Assembly (NCBI GenBank): GCA_004553625.1
Contig: SFKX01000003.1
Location: 62,001 to 126,000 of the forward strand
Length of the DNA: 64,000 bases
Direction: 5' to 3'
Source: Clostridiales bacterium
GTDB lineage: Bacteria; Bacillota_A; Clostridia; Oscillospirales; Oscillospiraceae
Below, piece by piece: positions 1-8,445 of this stretch. A program made the position numbers and the translations under genes. The notes beneath the pieces are model-generated. The model was not told where the DNA came from. It did no database searches and was given only the letters and a program-made list of their open reading frames with translations. Numbering within the stretch: the stretch's first letter is position 1; each line of letters begins with the position of its first letter.

Positions 1-470
1 TCACGGTCACCGAGATATGCGAACGAGCGGACATAAACCGGGCAACGTTTTATGCGCACTACTCCGACCCTTCGGACCTGCTGCACTCCCTCGAGGCCGA
101 AGTCATCGAGGACGTGACGCGCTGGGTCACGCCCGCGCTGACGGCGGTGGGCAGCGACCTGAAGGATGTGCTGACCAGGCTCGTGGAGTATATAGGTGAA
201 AACGCGGATATCTGCTCCGTACTTCTCTCGGACAAGGGAGACAACAGTTTTCAGGCCAAGGTCGTGAACGTTATCGAGGGGCAGTTCATGAGCTCCTGGG
301 CCGCGGCGCGGAAGCTCAGCCAGGAGGAGGCGGAATATCTCTACACCTTCATCGCGCTCGGCAGCGTCGGCCTCATCCGCAAGTGGCTGGCCGATGGCGC
401 TAAAAAGCCCGCTTCGGAGATAGCAGAGCTCATCCTCAAAATCTCCAACGCGGGGTTCTACGGCATATGA
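1..470 (+). CDS. TetR/AcrR family transcriptional regulator (5' end outside window)
   Basis: The frame is open from the window edge (first full codon at base 3), so the start and the beginning of the DNA-binding domain are missing. The visible N-terminal part contains ICERADINRATFYAHYSD, the second half of a TetR-type helix-turn-helix including the characteristic recognition-helix T-F-Y-x-H-Y ending. The remaining ~110 residues are a helical ligand-binding/dimerisation domain with no recognised effector pocket. The stop overlaps the next start by 4 bases (ATGA), so it is probably co-translated with the pyruvate kinase-like gene downstream. The target and ligand cannot be read from sequence. 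Confidence 0.85.
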   Translation, partial: TVTEICERADINRATFYAHYSDPSDLLHSLEAEVIEDVTRWVTPALTAVGSDLKDVLTRLVEYIGENADICSVLLSDKGDNSFQAKVVNVIEGQFMSSWAAARKLSQEEAEYLYTFIALGSVGLIRKWLADGAKKPASEIAELILKISNAGFYGI

Positions 471-1435
471 ACATGGAGCTTTACGGCACTCTCGGCCCCT
501 CCTGCGCCCGGGCCGAGACGCTGGGCAGGATGCTGGACGCCGGCATGACCGGCGCGCGGCTGAACCTCTCGCACACGGGGCTGAAGGGCGCAGCAAAATA
601 TATCGAAGCGCTGTTCGAGGCGGGGCGCATCCGGGGTCTGAATCCCGAGCTGCTCATTGATACGCAGGGTCCTGAGCTCAGGACCGGGGCGCTTGAGCAG
701 CCGCTCGAACTCGCGCCGGGCGAGACGGTCAGGCTTGGTGCCGGAGGCGTACCCCTGCCGGAAACGGTGCTGGCCCGGCTAGAGCCCGGCATGGAGCTCC
801 TGCTGGACGACGCGAGGCTGTCGCTCGAGGTCGTGGACCGCAGCAGGGCAAAGGTGCTGCGTGGCGGTGTCCTGGGCAGCCGCAAGGGCATAACGCTCGA
901 GGGTCCGGAGATAGAAACGGAACCGCTCACCGCGGCGGACAGGGAAAACCTGAAGGCCGCCTCCTCCTGGGGCGTCACAGCGGTGATGCAGTCATTCACG
1001 CGCTCGGCCTCGGACATCGCCGCGGTGCGGTCCGCTCTGGGCGGGCAGGACATCCGCATCTTTGCCAAGGTCGAGAGCAAAAGCGGCGTCGCTGCCCTGC
1101 CCGAGCTGCTGCCCGTCTCCGACATGATCGTCATAGCCCGGGGCGACTTGGGCAGCGCCTACGGGCTCTATGCCCTGCCCGCGCTGCAGAAGGACATCGC
1201 AGAGCTCTGCCGCACCTCCGGGGTCCCCTTCATGGCGGTCACGCAGCTGCTCTACTCCATGCAGGAGAACCCCCTGCCCACACGGGCGGAGGTGTCGGAC
1301 ATTTTCAACGCCGTGCTCGACGGGGCCTCAGCCCTCATGCTGACGAACGAGACAGCCGCAGGCAAATACCCCGCAGAGGCCATGGAGGCGCTGAAAAAGG
1401 CCGCCGAAGCGGCCTTGGCCTATATGAACACATGA
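467..1435 (+). CDS. pyruvate kinase-like protein lacking the C-terminal domain
   Basis: At 322 residues it is far shorter than ordinary pyruvate kinases (about 470-580). The A-domain barrel motifs are present in order: TLGPS near the N-terminus, ARLNLSH, DTQGPELRTG, FAKVES carrying the catalytic-type lysine, IARGDLG, AVTQLLYSM and the PTRAEVSDIFNAVLDG / LTNETAAGKYP region. The B domain is also there (LLLDDARLSL through GSRKGITL). The protein ends just after the barrel, so the C-terminal allosteric domain that binds fructose bisphosphate or AMP in many enzymes is absent. It could be an unregulated pyruvate kinase or a diverged paralogue with another substrate. The start is chosen for the ATGA overlap with the TetR gene; ATG at 473 is an alternative. 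Confidence 0.8.
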   Translation: MNMELYGTLGPSCARAETLGRMLDAGMTGARLNLSHTGLKGAAKYIEALFEAGRIRGLNPELLIDTQGPELRTGALEQPLELAPGETVRLGAGGVPLPETVLARLEPGMELLLDDARLSLEVVDRSRAKVLRGGVLGSRKGITLEGPEIETEPLTAADRENLKAASSWGVTAVMQSFTRSASDIAAVRSALGGQDIRIFAKVESKSGVAALPELLPVSDMIVIARGDLGSAYGLYALPALQKDIAELCRTSGVPFMAVTQLLYSMQENPLPTRAEVSDIFNAVLDGASALMLTNETAAGKYPAEAMEALKKAAEAALAYMNT

Positions 1436-1441
1436 ACTAAC

Positions 1442-1467
1442 GAGGGACGCGCCGCGGCGCGTCCCTC
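1442..1467. terminator. perfect 26-base palindrome between convergent genes, likely bidirectional terminator
   Basis: A perfect inverted repeat (arms starting GAGGGACGCGCC) fills the 37-base gap between the pyruvate kinase-like gene and the convergent metallophosphoesterase gene. It lacks a strong T tract on either side, so termination is inferred from position and stem strength. Confidence 0.65.
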
Positions 1468-1472
1468 AGTGC

Positions 1473-2315
1473 TTATTCCGTTCTCAGAGTTATTGAGACG
1501 ATCTCCGGCGTGTTCAGGAATCTCGGCAGCGGCACTGAGTTGCCGAGACCGCGGGAGATGAAGAGCTTGTAGGCTGGCAGCTCGAAGAGTCCGGCGTCAT
1601 ATTCCGGGAAGAGGCCCATGTTCGAGGCCGCAAGTCCGCCCACAAGCGGCAGGCGAACGATGCCGCCGTGAGTGTGGCCGCAGAGGATGAGGTCCACATC
1701 GAGCTCTGGGTATTTTTCCGCCCAGTAGGCCCGGTGCGCCAGCATGAGCACGAAGCTCTCCGGCTCCGAGGCGCGCAGCCGGGCGACGAGTTCTTCCGGA
1801 GTTTCCATATCCGCGGGGCCGTTTGGGTCCTCCACGCCGCAGAGTATGAGTCGGCTGCCGTTCCGCTCCAGGGTCAGGTATTCATTGCGCAGGCAGACGG
1901 CGCCCGCTTCCTCCAGGGTCTCGAAGAGCGTGTGGACCTCGCCCGATGCCCAGTCATGGTTGCCGCTGACGAAATAAACCGGCGCTATACGAATCAGCTC
2001 GGAAACCAGTCCCGAGAGCTCGGGCAGTTCGCGTCCGGCTTTGCCCTCGTCCAGGAAATCGCCGGTGAGGGCGATGAGCTCGGGCTCCTCCTCCCTGATT
2101 TTTTTGATCAGCTTTTCGTTGTCCTGGCCGAAGCTCGAGCCGTGCAGGTCGCTCAGCTGGACTATTTTGAAGCCGTCGAAGCCCGCCGGCAGCCCATCAA
2201 AGCCCAGCTCCAGCCGCGTGACCTCCAGGCCGTATTTCGAGAGCAGCATCGAAGCACCCGCGAGCGCCAGCAGGATGAGGGCGGCAAGCCACACGATCCG
2301 CCGCCGCTTTTTCAT
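1473..2315 (-). CDS. membrane-anchored metallophosphoesterase (YkuE/YaeI-like)
   Basis: 280 residues. The first ~27 residues are KKRRR followed by a hydrophobic stretch, i.e. a signal anchor. All metallophosphoesterase metal-ligand blocks follow in order: SDLHG, TGDFLD, GNHD, AHR and GHTHGG. The YaeI/YkuE subgroup acts on lipid-linked or cell-surface phosphoesters; the substrate here is unknown. The start codon overlaps the stop of the upstream NYN-domain gene by 4 bases (ATGA), so the two are translationally coupled. Confidence 0.88.
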   Translation of the reverse strand: MKKRRRIVWLAALILLALAGASMLLSKYGLEVTRLELGFDGLPAGFDGFKIVQLSDLHGSSFGQDNEKLIKKIREEEPELIALTGDFLDEGKAGRELPELSGLVSELIRIAPVYFVSGNHDWASGEVHTLFETLEEAGAVCLRNEYLTLERNGSRLILCGVEDPNGPADMETPEELVARLRASEPESFVLMLAHRAYWAEKYPELDVDLILCGHTHGGIVRLPLVGGLAASNMGLFPEYDAGLFELPAYKLFISRGLGNSVPLPRFLNTPEIVSITLRTE

Positions 2316-3148
2316 TGTGCCTCCTGGTCGCGGATGTAGATTGGCCGCACGTTCGGGTCCGAGGTCTCGCGGACCTGTACCTCAAAGCGCGGCAGGCTCT
2401 TGAGCATGGTCGAGAGCTTGCCGAAACCGTAGGTGCGCGGGTCGAAGTCCGGCTGCTTCTTGATGATGAGATTGCCGAGGTTTGAGAGGTCGATATATCC
2501 GTCGTCGTCCGCGAGGTCCGCGACGGAGTCCGCGATGAGGTCTATGACACCGTCGGGAACGGCGGGTTTTTTCTCCTCCGCCGCCTTTTTGGCCGCGGTC
2601 TTTGACGTGGAGGCAGTTGTCTTTTCCGTCTTTTCCGCCTTGGCCTGGGCGGCGGTCTTTTTGACCGCGGTCTTTTTGGCCTGGGCTGCCTTCTCTGGCT
2701 TTTTATATCTGTCTCGTATGACCTCTATGCGGATGAACTTGTCGCAGGCCTGGACAAAGGCCTTCGGCGTTTTTTCCTCGCCTATGCCTATGACGTACAT
2801 CCCGCTCTCACGCAGTCGTATGGCCAGGGGCGTGAAGTCCGAGTCCGAGGAGACGAGGACAAAACCGTCCGTCTTGCCGGTGTAGAGTATGTCCATCGCG
2901 TCGATTATCATGGCAGAGTCCGTGGCGTTCTTGCCTGTGGTGTAGGCGAACTGCTGCTTCGGCGTCACGGCGTTTTCGAGGAGACTGTCCTTCCAGCTTG
3001 CGAGGCCGTGGCTGGCCCAGTCGCCGTAGATGCGTTTTATCATGGGAGTACCGTAGATGGCTATCTCCTCCATGATGCTCTTGAGGCAGTCCCTCGGGGC
3101 GTTGTCCCCGTCGATGAGTACGGCGAGGCGCAGGTTTTCTATTGTCAT
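2312..3148 (-). CDS. NYN-domain putative RNase with OST-HTH/LOTUS-like C-terminus
   Basis: 278 residues. The N-terminal ~150 residues form a LabA/DUF88-type NYN domain (PIN-like nuclease fold): VLIDGDNAP, an acidic DSAMIIDAMD segment, and LVSSDSDFTPLA, giving the conserved aspartates. A Lys/Ala/Thr-rich low-complexity linker follows, then a ~70-residue C-terminal module (DGVIDLIADSVADLADDDG... YGFGKLSTMLKSLPRFEV) typical of OST-HTH/LOTUS RNA-binding domains. ATG at 3148 is preferred over an upstream TTG because GGAAAG sits about 10 bases before it. It is the first gene of a two-gene unit. RNA substrate unknown. Confidence 0.85.
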   Translation of the reverse strand: MTIENLRLAVLIDGDNAPRDCLKSIMEEIAIYGTPMIKRIYGDWASHGLASWKDSLLENAVTPKQQFAYTTGKNATDSAMIIDAMDILYTGKTDGFVLVSSDSDFTPLAIRLRESGMYVIGIGEEKTPKAFVQACDKFIRIEVIRDRYKKPEKAAQAKKTAVKKTAAQAKAEKTEKTTASTSKTAAKKAAEEKKPAVPDGVIDLIADSVADLADDDGYIDLSNLGNLIIKKQPDFDPRTYGFGKLSTMLKSLPRFEVQVRETSDPNVRPIYIRDQEAQ

Positions 3149-3185
3149 CTGATCACGTCTTTCCAAATAATAGCCGCCAAAGCAT

Positions 3186-3214
3186 ATTCTAACACGTCCC
3201 GCCGGATTTCACAA
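3186..3214 (-). promoter_or_regulatory. sigma-A promoter for the NYN/metallophosphoesterase pair
   Basis: Read on the minus strand: TTGTGA (3214-3209), 17-base spacer, TAGAAT (3191-3186), about 40 bases before the start codon. Confidence 0.75.
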
Positions 3215-3250
3215 GCGGGGAAAAAACCGGGAACTGTTTACAATTTGGTC

Positions 3251-3279
3251 TTGAAAGGTGGGAACGATTGAGTTATAAT
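3251..3279 (+). promoter_or_regulatory. sigma-A promoter for the PpiC-type foldase gene
   Basis: TTGAAA (3251-3256), 17-base spacer, consensus TATAAT (3274-3279), followed by a ~45-base leader with AAAGGA ten bases before ATG. Confidence 0.85.
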
Positions 3280-3330
3280 GCTATGGCTATCTGAAAAGGT
3301 ATTTTATTAAATGTAAAGGATGAAGCACCA

Positions 3331-4974
3331 ATGAGCGCATCGCAGGACAAGAAGAGACGCCAGACCGAGCGCATGGAGGGTACTGACAAGCGCACCCTCG
3401 CAGAGCGCGAGGCCGCAATAAAGGCCAAGAAAGAGCGCACGCGCTGGGGTATCGTCGGCGCCATTATCGTCGTCTTTGCCGTAGTTGTCATACTGCTGAA
3501 CACCAACCTGTTCTACAGCGGGACGACCGCTATCACCATAGGCGGCTACAAGTATACGAACGCCGACTTCCAGTATTACTACAACACCGCCTATTCCAGC
3601 TTCGTCAACTCCAACTCGAGCTACCTCAGCCTTTTCTTTGACTCGAGCCAGGACCTTGACGACCAGGCCTTCAACCCCACCTACATCACCATGATGGGCG
3701 GGACCGTCCCCGAGGGCGTGGACGAGACCTCCAGCTGGAAGGACTACTTCAAGGCCGTCGCCCTTCAGAACATGGTCGAGGTCACCGCTCTCTATGACCA
3801 GGCCGTGAAGGCGGGCTACACTCTCTCCGAAGAGGACGCCGCTGAAATCGAAGAGGTCATCGCCGGCTTCGACACCGCCGCCTCCTATAACGGGCTCAGG
3901 AACGCGGAGGCCTTTGTCTCTCTCTACTACGGCAAGGGCAACACCATAGACTCCGTGCGCGAACTCATGACCCGCGGCTACATCGCATCCGGCTACGCGC
4001 AGGAGCAGTTCGATTCCTTTGAGTACAGCCAGGACGAGCTCGACGCCTACTACGACGAGCACAAGGACGAACTCGACGCCTTCAGCTTCGAGTACTACCT
4101 CGTAGCCGCCGAGAAGGTCGAGACGACTGAAACCGTCACCGACGAGGAGACCGGCGAGGAAAAGGAAGAGACCACAGAAGCCGTCACCGATGAGACAATG
4201 GCCGCCGCCAAGGAGACCGCGGACAACATCCTTGCCGCCATACAGGACGGCACCTCCCTCTCCGACGCCGTGACCGAGGCGATCGGTGAGGACGCCACTG
4301 TCTCCAGCTATGAGAACCAGCTCGGCGTATACAGCGTGAACTACCTCTCCGACATCGTTGCCGATTGGATCACCGACTCCGCCCGCAGCGAGGGCGACAT
4401 GACCGTCATCGAGGCCGAGGACAGCGGCTACTACGTCGTCGTCTTTGAGGGCCGCAGCGACAACACGGATTATAACGCCGTCAGCTTCCGCCACATCCTC
4501 ATAAACGCCACCGATTCCGATGAGGACGGCGAGTTCAGCGACGAGGAGCTCACCGCCGCCGAGGACAAGATAAACCAGATCTACGACGAGTGGGTAAACG
4601 GCGACGCCACTGAGGACAGCTTCGCGGAGCTTGCCAACGCCAACAGCGAGGACAGCGGCTCCAACACCAACGGCGGCCTCTATGAGCACGTCGGCAAGAA
4701 CAGCATGGTCGATGTCGTGAACGACTTTATCTATGACCCGGCGCGTCAGCCCGGGGACACGACCATCGTCCTCAACGAGGGCAGCTACACCGGCTGGCAC
4801 CTTCTGTACTTCGTCGGAACGGACGAGATGAGCTACCACAATTGCCTCGCAGACTACGGCATCAGTTCCGTCGAAGGCCTGCGTCAGCCGGACTACACCG
4901 CTTGGAAGGATGAGCTGGTGAGCGGCTATTCCGCAAGCGTGAACAGCTTCATCAACTGGTTTGCAAAGGTGTAA
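3331..4974 (+). CDS. membrane-anchored PpiC/SurA-type peptidyl-prolyl isomerase
   Basis: 547 residues. A highly charged cytoplasmic N-terminus (~38 residues, KKRRQ... KKERTRW) precedes one hydrophobic segment, with no lipobox or cleavage site, so this is a single-pass protein with its bulk outside. A long helical SurA_N-like region follows, with an acidic TETVTDEETGEEKEE insert near residue 270. The parvulin domain lies at roughly 385-510: SFRHILINA, FAELANANSEDSGSNTNGG. It likely folds exported proteins, a PrsA-like role, but lacks the lipoprotein anchor of PrsA. It has its own promoter and a terminator directly after it. Confidence 0.88.
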   Translation: MSASQDKKRRQTERMEGTDKRTLAEREAAIKAKKERTRWGIVGAIIVVFAVVVILLNTNLFYSGTTAITIGGYKYTNADFQYYYNTAYSSFVNSNSSYLSLFFDSSQDLDDQAFNPTYITMMGGTVPEGVDETSSWKDYFKAVALQNMVEVTALYDQAVKAGYTLSEEDAAEIEEVIAGFDTAASYNGLRNAEAFVSLYYGKGNTIDSVRELMTRGYIASGYAQEQFDSFEYSQDELDAYYDEHKDELDAFSFEYYLVAAEKVETTETVTDEETGEEKEETTEAVTDETMAAAKETADNILAAIQDGTSLSDAVTEAIGEDATVSSYENQLGVYSVNYLSDIVADWITDSARSEGDMTVIEAEDSGYYVVVFEGRSDNTDYNAVSFRHILINATDSDEDGEFSDEELTAAEDKINQIYDEWVNGDATEDSFAELANANSEDSGSNTNGGLYEHVGKNSMVDVVNDFIYDPARQPGDTTIVLNEGSYTGWHLLYFVGTDEMSYHNCLADYGISSVEGLRQPDYTAWKDELVSGYSASVNSFINWFAKV

Positions 4975-4991
4975 ACAACAAGACGACCTGC

Positions 4992-5019
4992 GGGGCGGCC
5001 TTCGGGCCGCCCCATTTTA
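4992..5019 (+). terminator. intrinsic terminator after the PpiC gene
   Basis: Nine-base-pair GC stem (GGGGCGGCC / GGCCGCCCC) closed by a TTCG tetraloop and followed by ATTTTAA. The next gene's Shine-Dalgarno begins only a few bases later and no separate promoter is evident, so part of the transcription may read through into tcdA. Confidence 0.75.
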
Positions 5020-5034
5020 AATGGAGGTGAGCGC

Positions 5035-5751
5035 GTGAGAGAGGAAACCGGAAGGCTGGGTATGCTGCTCGGAGACGAAGCAATGGAAAGGCTCGGCGCG
5101 GCGCACGTCATAGTGTTCGGCTTGGGCGGCGTCGGCTCCTGGTGCGCCGAGGCCCTGTCCCGCTCCGGCGTGGGCAGGCTCACACTCGTGGACGAGGACA
5201 GCGTCTCCGTGTCGAACCGCAACCGCCAGCTCTGCGCCCTCGGCTCCACCGTCGGCAGGGCCAAGGCCGAGGTAATGGCCGAGCGCCTGCGCGACATCGC
5301 GCCGGAGGCAGATATCGTCCCCGTCGCCGCGCGCTACGAGGCCGCGAGCAGGGAGCGCTTTTTCCCCGGGGACTACAGCTTTGTGGCAGACTGTATAGAC
5401 CTCGTCTCCTGCAAGCTGGACCTCATAGAGACGGCGCTGGGCGCGGACATACCGATCGTCTCCGCTCTCGGTACCGGAAACAAGCTGGACGCCTCGCTCC
5501 TGCGCCTGTGCGACATATCGGAGACCTACGGCTGCCCGCTGGCCCGTGTGATGCGCAAGGAGCTGCGCCGCCGCGGCATAGAGCGGCTGCAGGTCGTGTT
5601 CAGCCCTGAGGAGGCTCGCGAGACCGAGCAGACGGAGACCCCGCCCCCCGGCAGGCGTAGCGTACCCGGCTCCGCCGTCTGGGTCCCGGCCTCAGCAGGC
5701 CTGCTCATGGCCCAGGCGATCGTTTTGAAGATAGCGGGGGTGGAAACATGA
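5035..5751 (+). CDS. tcdA: tRNA threonylcarbamoyladenosine dehydratase
   Basis: 238 residues, E1-like ThiF/MoeB/HesA superfamily. FGLGGVGSWCAEALSRSGVG is the nucleotide-binding glycine motif, followed by LVDEDSVSVSNRNRQ, the adenylation-site signature shared by TcdA/CsdL proteins. The length matches TcdA (~240-270) rather than MoeB or ThiF, which usually carry a CxxC zinc site not seen here. The enzyme cyclises t6A37 of tRNA to ct6A. GTG at 5035 lies five bases after GGAGGTGA. It heads a run of tightly spaced genes reaching gatD. t6A itself is made by the Tsa proteins, two of which are encoded near 60-61 kb. Confidence 0.88.
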   Translation: MREETGRLGMLLGDEAMERLGAAHVIVFGLGGVGSWCAEALSRSGVGRLTLVDEDSVSVSNRNRQLCALGSTVGRAKAEVMAERLRDIAPEADIVPVAARYEAASRERFFPGDYSFVADCIDLVSCKLDLIETALGADIPIVSALGTGNKLDASLLRLCDISETYGCPLARVMRKELRRRGIERLQVVFSPEEARETEQTETPPPGRRSVPGSAVWVPASAGLLMAQAIVLKIAGVET

Positions 5752-6428
5752 AAAAACTCATACCTCTTCTCCTGGCTCTGCTGCTGTTCTCCGCCTGCGG
5801 GACAGAGAGTCCAGAGGCTAGGGCGGAGCGGGAGTTCGGCAAGATAGTGGACGAGGCCGTCCGTGCCATAGAGTCCGTCCGCCGCGACGAGCTCTCCCGC
5901 GTCACGCAGCCCTTTGAGCCCGCGGACGCCTTCTCCGGCGAGATGGATGTCCCGGCAGAGGAGCTCGAATACCTCGACGCCGTGGGCGACTATATCGTCG
6001 AGCGCATGCCCGAAGGGCTCTCTGCCTACGACCAGTACAAGTACCTCGGCTTCGTCCTCAGCCTCTGCGCGGACTACGACTACGAGCTGCACGAGGACAA
6101 CTTGAACGAGACGCCCTACGGCGCGCTCATAGAGGGCCGGGCCATCTGCCTGGGCTATACGAACACTATGCTCTGGCTTTGCGAGAAGGCAGACCTGCGC
6201 TGCTCGGCTATAAGCGGCTACGCGAGCTGGAACGGCGAAGAGCACGGCTGGAACCTCGCCTATCTCGAGGACGGGAGCTACTATATGGACATCACTTGGT
6301 GCGACCAGCGCGGCGAGCCGGGCTCCGATGGCTGGAACAGCTGCTTCATGGTGACGGAGGCTGTGCTCTCCGAGGACCACGGCATCTGGACCGGCGGTCC
6401 TGCGACGGGGATGGTGGATTACAGATGA
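5748..6428 (+). CDS. lipoprotein with transglutaminase-like domain
   Basis: 226 residues. MKKLIPLLLALLLFSACG is a lipoprotein signal peptide with lipobox FSAC, placing the mature protein on the outer face of the membrane. The C-terminal half shows a transglutaminase-like Cys-His-Asp arrangement: GRAICLGYTNTM (Cys), EEHGWNLAYL (His) and YYMDITWCD (Asp). Such domains in Firmicutes often act as peptidases or peptidoglycan-associated enzymes; the substrate is unknown. The start overlaps tcdA by 4 bases and the stop overlaps the GNAT gene by 4 bases. Confidence 0.82.
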   Translation: MKKLIPLLLALLLFSACGTESPEARAEREFGKIVDEAVRAIESVRRDELSRVTQPFEPADAFSGEMDVPAEELEYLDAVGDYIVERMPEGLSAYDQYKYLGFVLSLCADYDYELHEDNLNETPYGALIEGRAICLGYTNTMLWLCEKADLRCSAISGYASWNGEEHGWNLAYLEDGSYYMDITWCDQRGEPGSDGWNSCFMVTEAVLSEDHGIWTGGPATGMVDYR

Positions 6429-6961
6429 ACTGGATACTCGAAACGGAAAGGCTCCGCCTGCGCGAGCTCGTTCCGGAGGACTACGGCGCCCTTTGCCTCA
6501 TGCTGCGCGACGCGGAGACCATGTACGCCTGGGAGCACGCCTTCTCCGAGGCCGAGGCGCGTGAATGGCTGCAAAGGCAGTTCGACAGGTACGCGGAATA
6601 CGGCTTCGGACTCTGGGCGGTCATCCTGAAGGAGACGGGCGAGCTCATAGGCCAGTGCGGACTCACGATGCAGGACGGCGGGAACTTCGGGCGTGTGCTC
6701 GAGGTGGGCTATATCTTCAACCGGAGCTTCTGGCACCGGGGCTATGCCGCGGAGGCCGCCCGGGCCTGCAAGGAACATGCCTTCGGCAAGCTGGGAGCAA
6801 AGGAAGTTTTCTCGATCATAAGGGACGGAAACAACGCCTCTGTCAAGGTGGCGCTCCGCAACGGCATGTCCCCTCGCGGGAAGCTCACAAAGCACTATTA
6901 CAATATGGATATGCCGCACACGCTGTACTCCGTGCGTATTGTGCCGGAGGCGCAAGTGTGA
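6425..6961 (+). CDS. GNAT family N-acetyltransferase (RimJ/RimL-like)
   Basis: 178 residues. It begins with the ETERLRLRELVPEDY strand-helix typical of RimJ/RimL-type acetyltransferases. The acetyl-CoA-binding region is around LEVGYIFNRSFWHRGYAAEA, followed by the conserved late segment VFSIIRDGNNASVKVALRNGM. Acceptor unknown; relatives acetylate protein N-termini, aminoglycosides or small amines. Start coupled to the preceding lipoprotein gene by ATGA. Confidence 0.87.
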   Translation: MNWILETERLRLRELVPEDYGALCLMLRDAETMYAWEHAFSEAEAREWLQRQFDRYAEYGFGLWAVILKETGELIGQCGLTMQDGGNFGRVLEVGYIFNRSFWHRGYAAEAARACKEHAFGKLGAKEVFSIIRDGNNASVKVALRNGMSPRGKLTKHYYNMDMPHTLYSVRIVPEAQV

Positions 6962-6996
6962 TAAACTGATGTGGATTTTTTAAGCCGAGGTGGCCT

Positions 6997-8430
6997 ATGG
7001 AGCACGACAGATACGAAAACCCGCTCTGCACGCGCTATGCTTCGGAGCGGATGCAGCAGATATTCTCCCCGGATTACAAGTTCACGACCTGGCAGCGGCT
7101 CTGGCTGTCGCTGGCCGAGAATGAAATGAAGCTCGGCCTGCCCGTGACGCAGGAGCAGGTGGACGAGCTGAGGCAGCAGCTCGGAGTAATCGACTATGCC
7201 GCCGCTGCGCGCTATGAGCGCGAGCTGCGCCACGACGTCATGGCCCACATCCGCGCCTGGGGCGAGCACTGCCCGAAGGCGCGCGGCATCATCCACCTGG
7301 GCGCAACAAGCTGCTACGTGGACGACAACGGCGACCTCATCGCCTTCCGCGACGCCATGGAACAGGTCCGCGGCCTGCTGCTTGGCGTCATCGGCGCGCT
7401 GGCAGACTTCGCCCTGGCGCAGAAGGATACCCCCGTCCTGGCCTATACGCATTACCAGGCCGCCCAGCCCACCACCCTGGGCAAGCGGGCCTGCATGTGG
7501 CTGCAGGACTTCATGTTCGACCTCGAGCGCCTGGACTTTGAGCTGGAGCGCCTGGAGTTCTACGGCTGCAAGGGTGCGACCGGTACGGGCGCGAGCTTTC
7601 TCGCCCTCTTCGGTGGGGACGCGGAAAAGGCCGACGAGCTCGAGCGGCGCATCGCGGCGGACATGGGCTTTACGCGGGTCCTGCCCATCACGGGCCAGAC
7701 CTATACGCGGAAGATAGATTCCTTCCTCCTCAACGTCCTCTCCGGCATAGCCCAGAGCGCAGCCAAAATGGCCACGGACCTGCGCCTCATGGCCCACGAG
7801 AAGGAGTTCGACGAGCCCTTCACCGAGGGCCAGGTCGGCTCCTCGGCCATGGCCTACAAGCGCAACCCCATGCGCTGCGAGCGCATCTGCTCTCTGGCGC
7901 GGCACGTCGTGGCCCTGGCGCAGGACCCGGCGATGACCGCTTCGACCCAGTGGCTGGAGCGCACGCTGGACGACTCCGCCAACCGCCGCATCTCCATCCC
8001 GGAGGCCTTCCTCGCGGCGGACGCCATTCTGAGCCTTGCAATGAACGTCCTGCGCGGCTGCCGGGTCTATCCGGAGATGATGGCCCGGCACCTCGCGGAC
8101 GAGCTGCCCTTCCTCGCCACGGAGAACATACTCATGCGCGCAGTATCCCTGGGCGGGGACAGGCAGGAGCTGCATGAGGCCATCCGTGAATACTCCGTGG
8201 CCACGGCCCGGCGTATGAAAGAGACCGGCTGCGGGAACGATCTGGCTGAACGTCTGCTCGCGGACCCGCGCTTTCACCTGGATGAGGCCGCGCTGGCAGA
8301 GCTCATGGACGTGCGCAGGTTTGTGGGAATGGCGCCCCAGCAGGCGGAGCGCTATGTGAGAGGAAGGGTGCTTCCCCTTCTTGACGCCAACCGCGGCCGC
8401 GCCGCCGCGGGACGCGAGATAAGCTGTTGA
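6997..8430 (+). CDS. purB: adenylosuccinate lyase
   Basis: 477 residues, normal length. The fumarase/aspartase superfamily signature is present as GSSAMAYKRNPMRCE, with the earlier HLGATSCYVDDN and TGTGASF blocks. It catalyses SAICAR to AICAR plus fumarate, and adenylosuccinate to AMP plus fumarate. It sits apart from the main purine operon (18.7-29.8 kb), as expected for an enzyme also needed in AMP synthesis from salvage. It lies 35 bases after the GNAT gene, with GAGG before the ATG. Confidence 0.95.
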   Translation: MEHDRYENPLCTRYASERMQQIFSPDYKFTTWQRLWLSLAENEMKLGLPVTQEQVDELRQQLGVIDYAAAARYERELRHDVMAHIRAWGEHCPKARGIIHLGATSCYVDDNGDLIAFRDAMEQVRGLLLGVIGALADFALAQKDTPVLAYTHYQAAQPTTLGKRACMWLQDFMFDLERLDFELERLEFYGCKGATGTGASFLALFGGDAEKADELERRIAADMGFTRVLPITGQTYTRKIDSFLLNVLSGIAQSAAKMATDLRLMAHEKEFDEPFTEGQVGSSAMAYKRNPMRCERICSLARHVVALAQDPAMTASTQWLERTLDDSANRRISIPEAFLAADAILSLAMNVLRGCRVYPEMMARHLADELPFLATENILMRAVSLGGDRQELHEAIREYSVATARRMKETGCGNDLAERLLADPRFHLDEAALAELMDVRRFVGMAPQQAERYVRGRVLPLLDANRGRAAAGREISC

Positions 8431-8445
8431 AGGCTGGGAAATAAG

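Noticed and set aside
2580..2700. Lys/Ala-rich repeat in the NYN protein as a histone H1-like or nucleoid protein
   Set aside because: It is a linker between a NYN nuclease domain and a LOTUS-like module in one frame.
3307..4839. Long antisense reading frame (510 codons) opposite the PpiC gene
   Set aside because: Low-complexity Val/Gly/Asp composition typical of the mirror of a GC-rich gene; the plus strand carries clear motifs, promoter and ribosome site.
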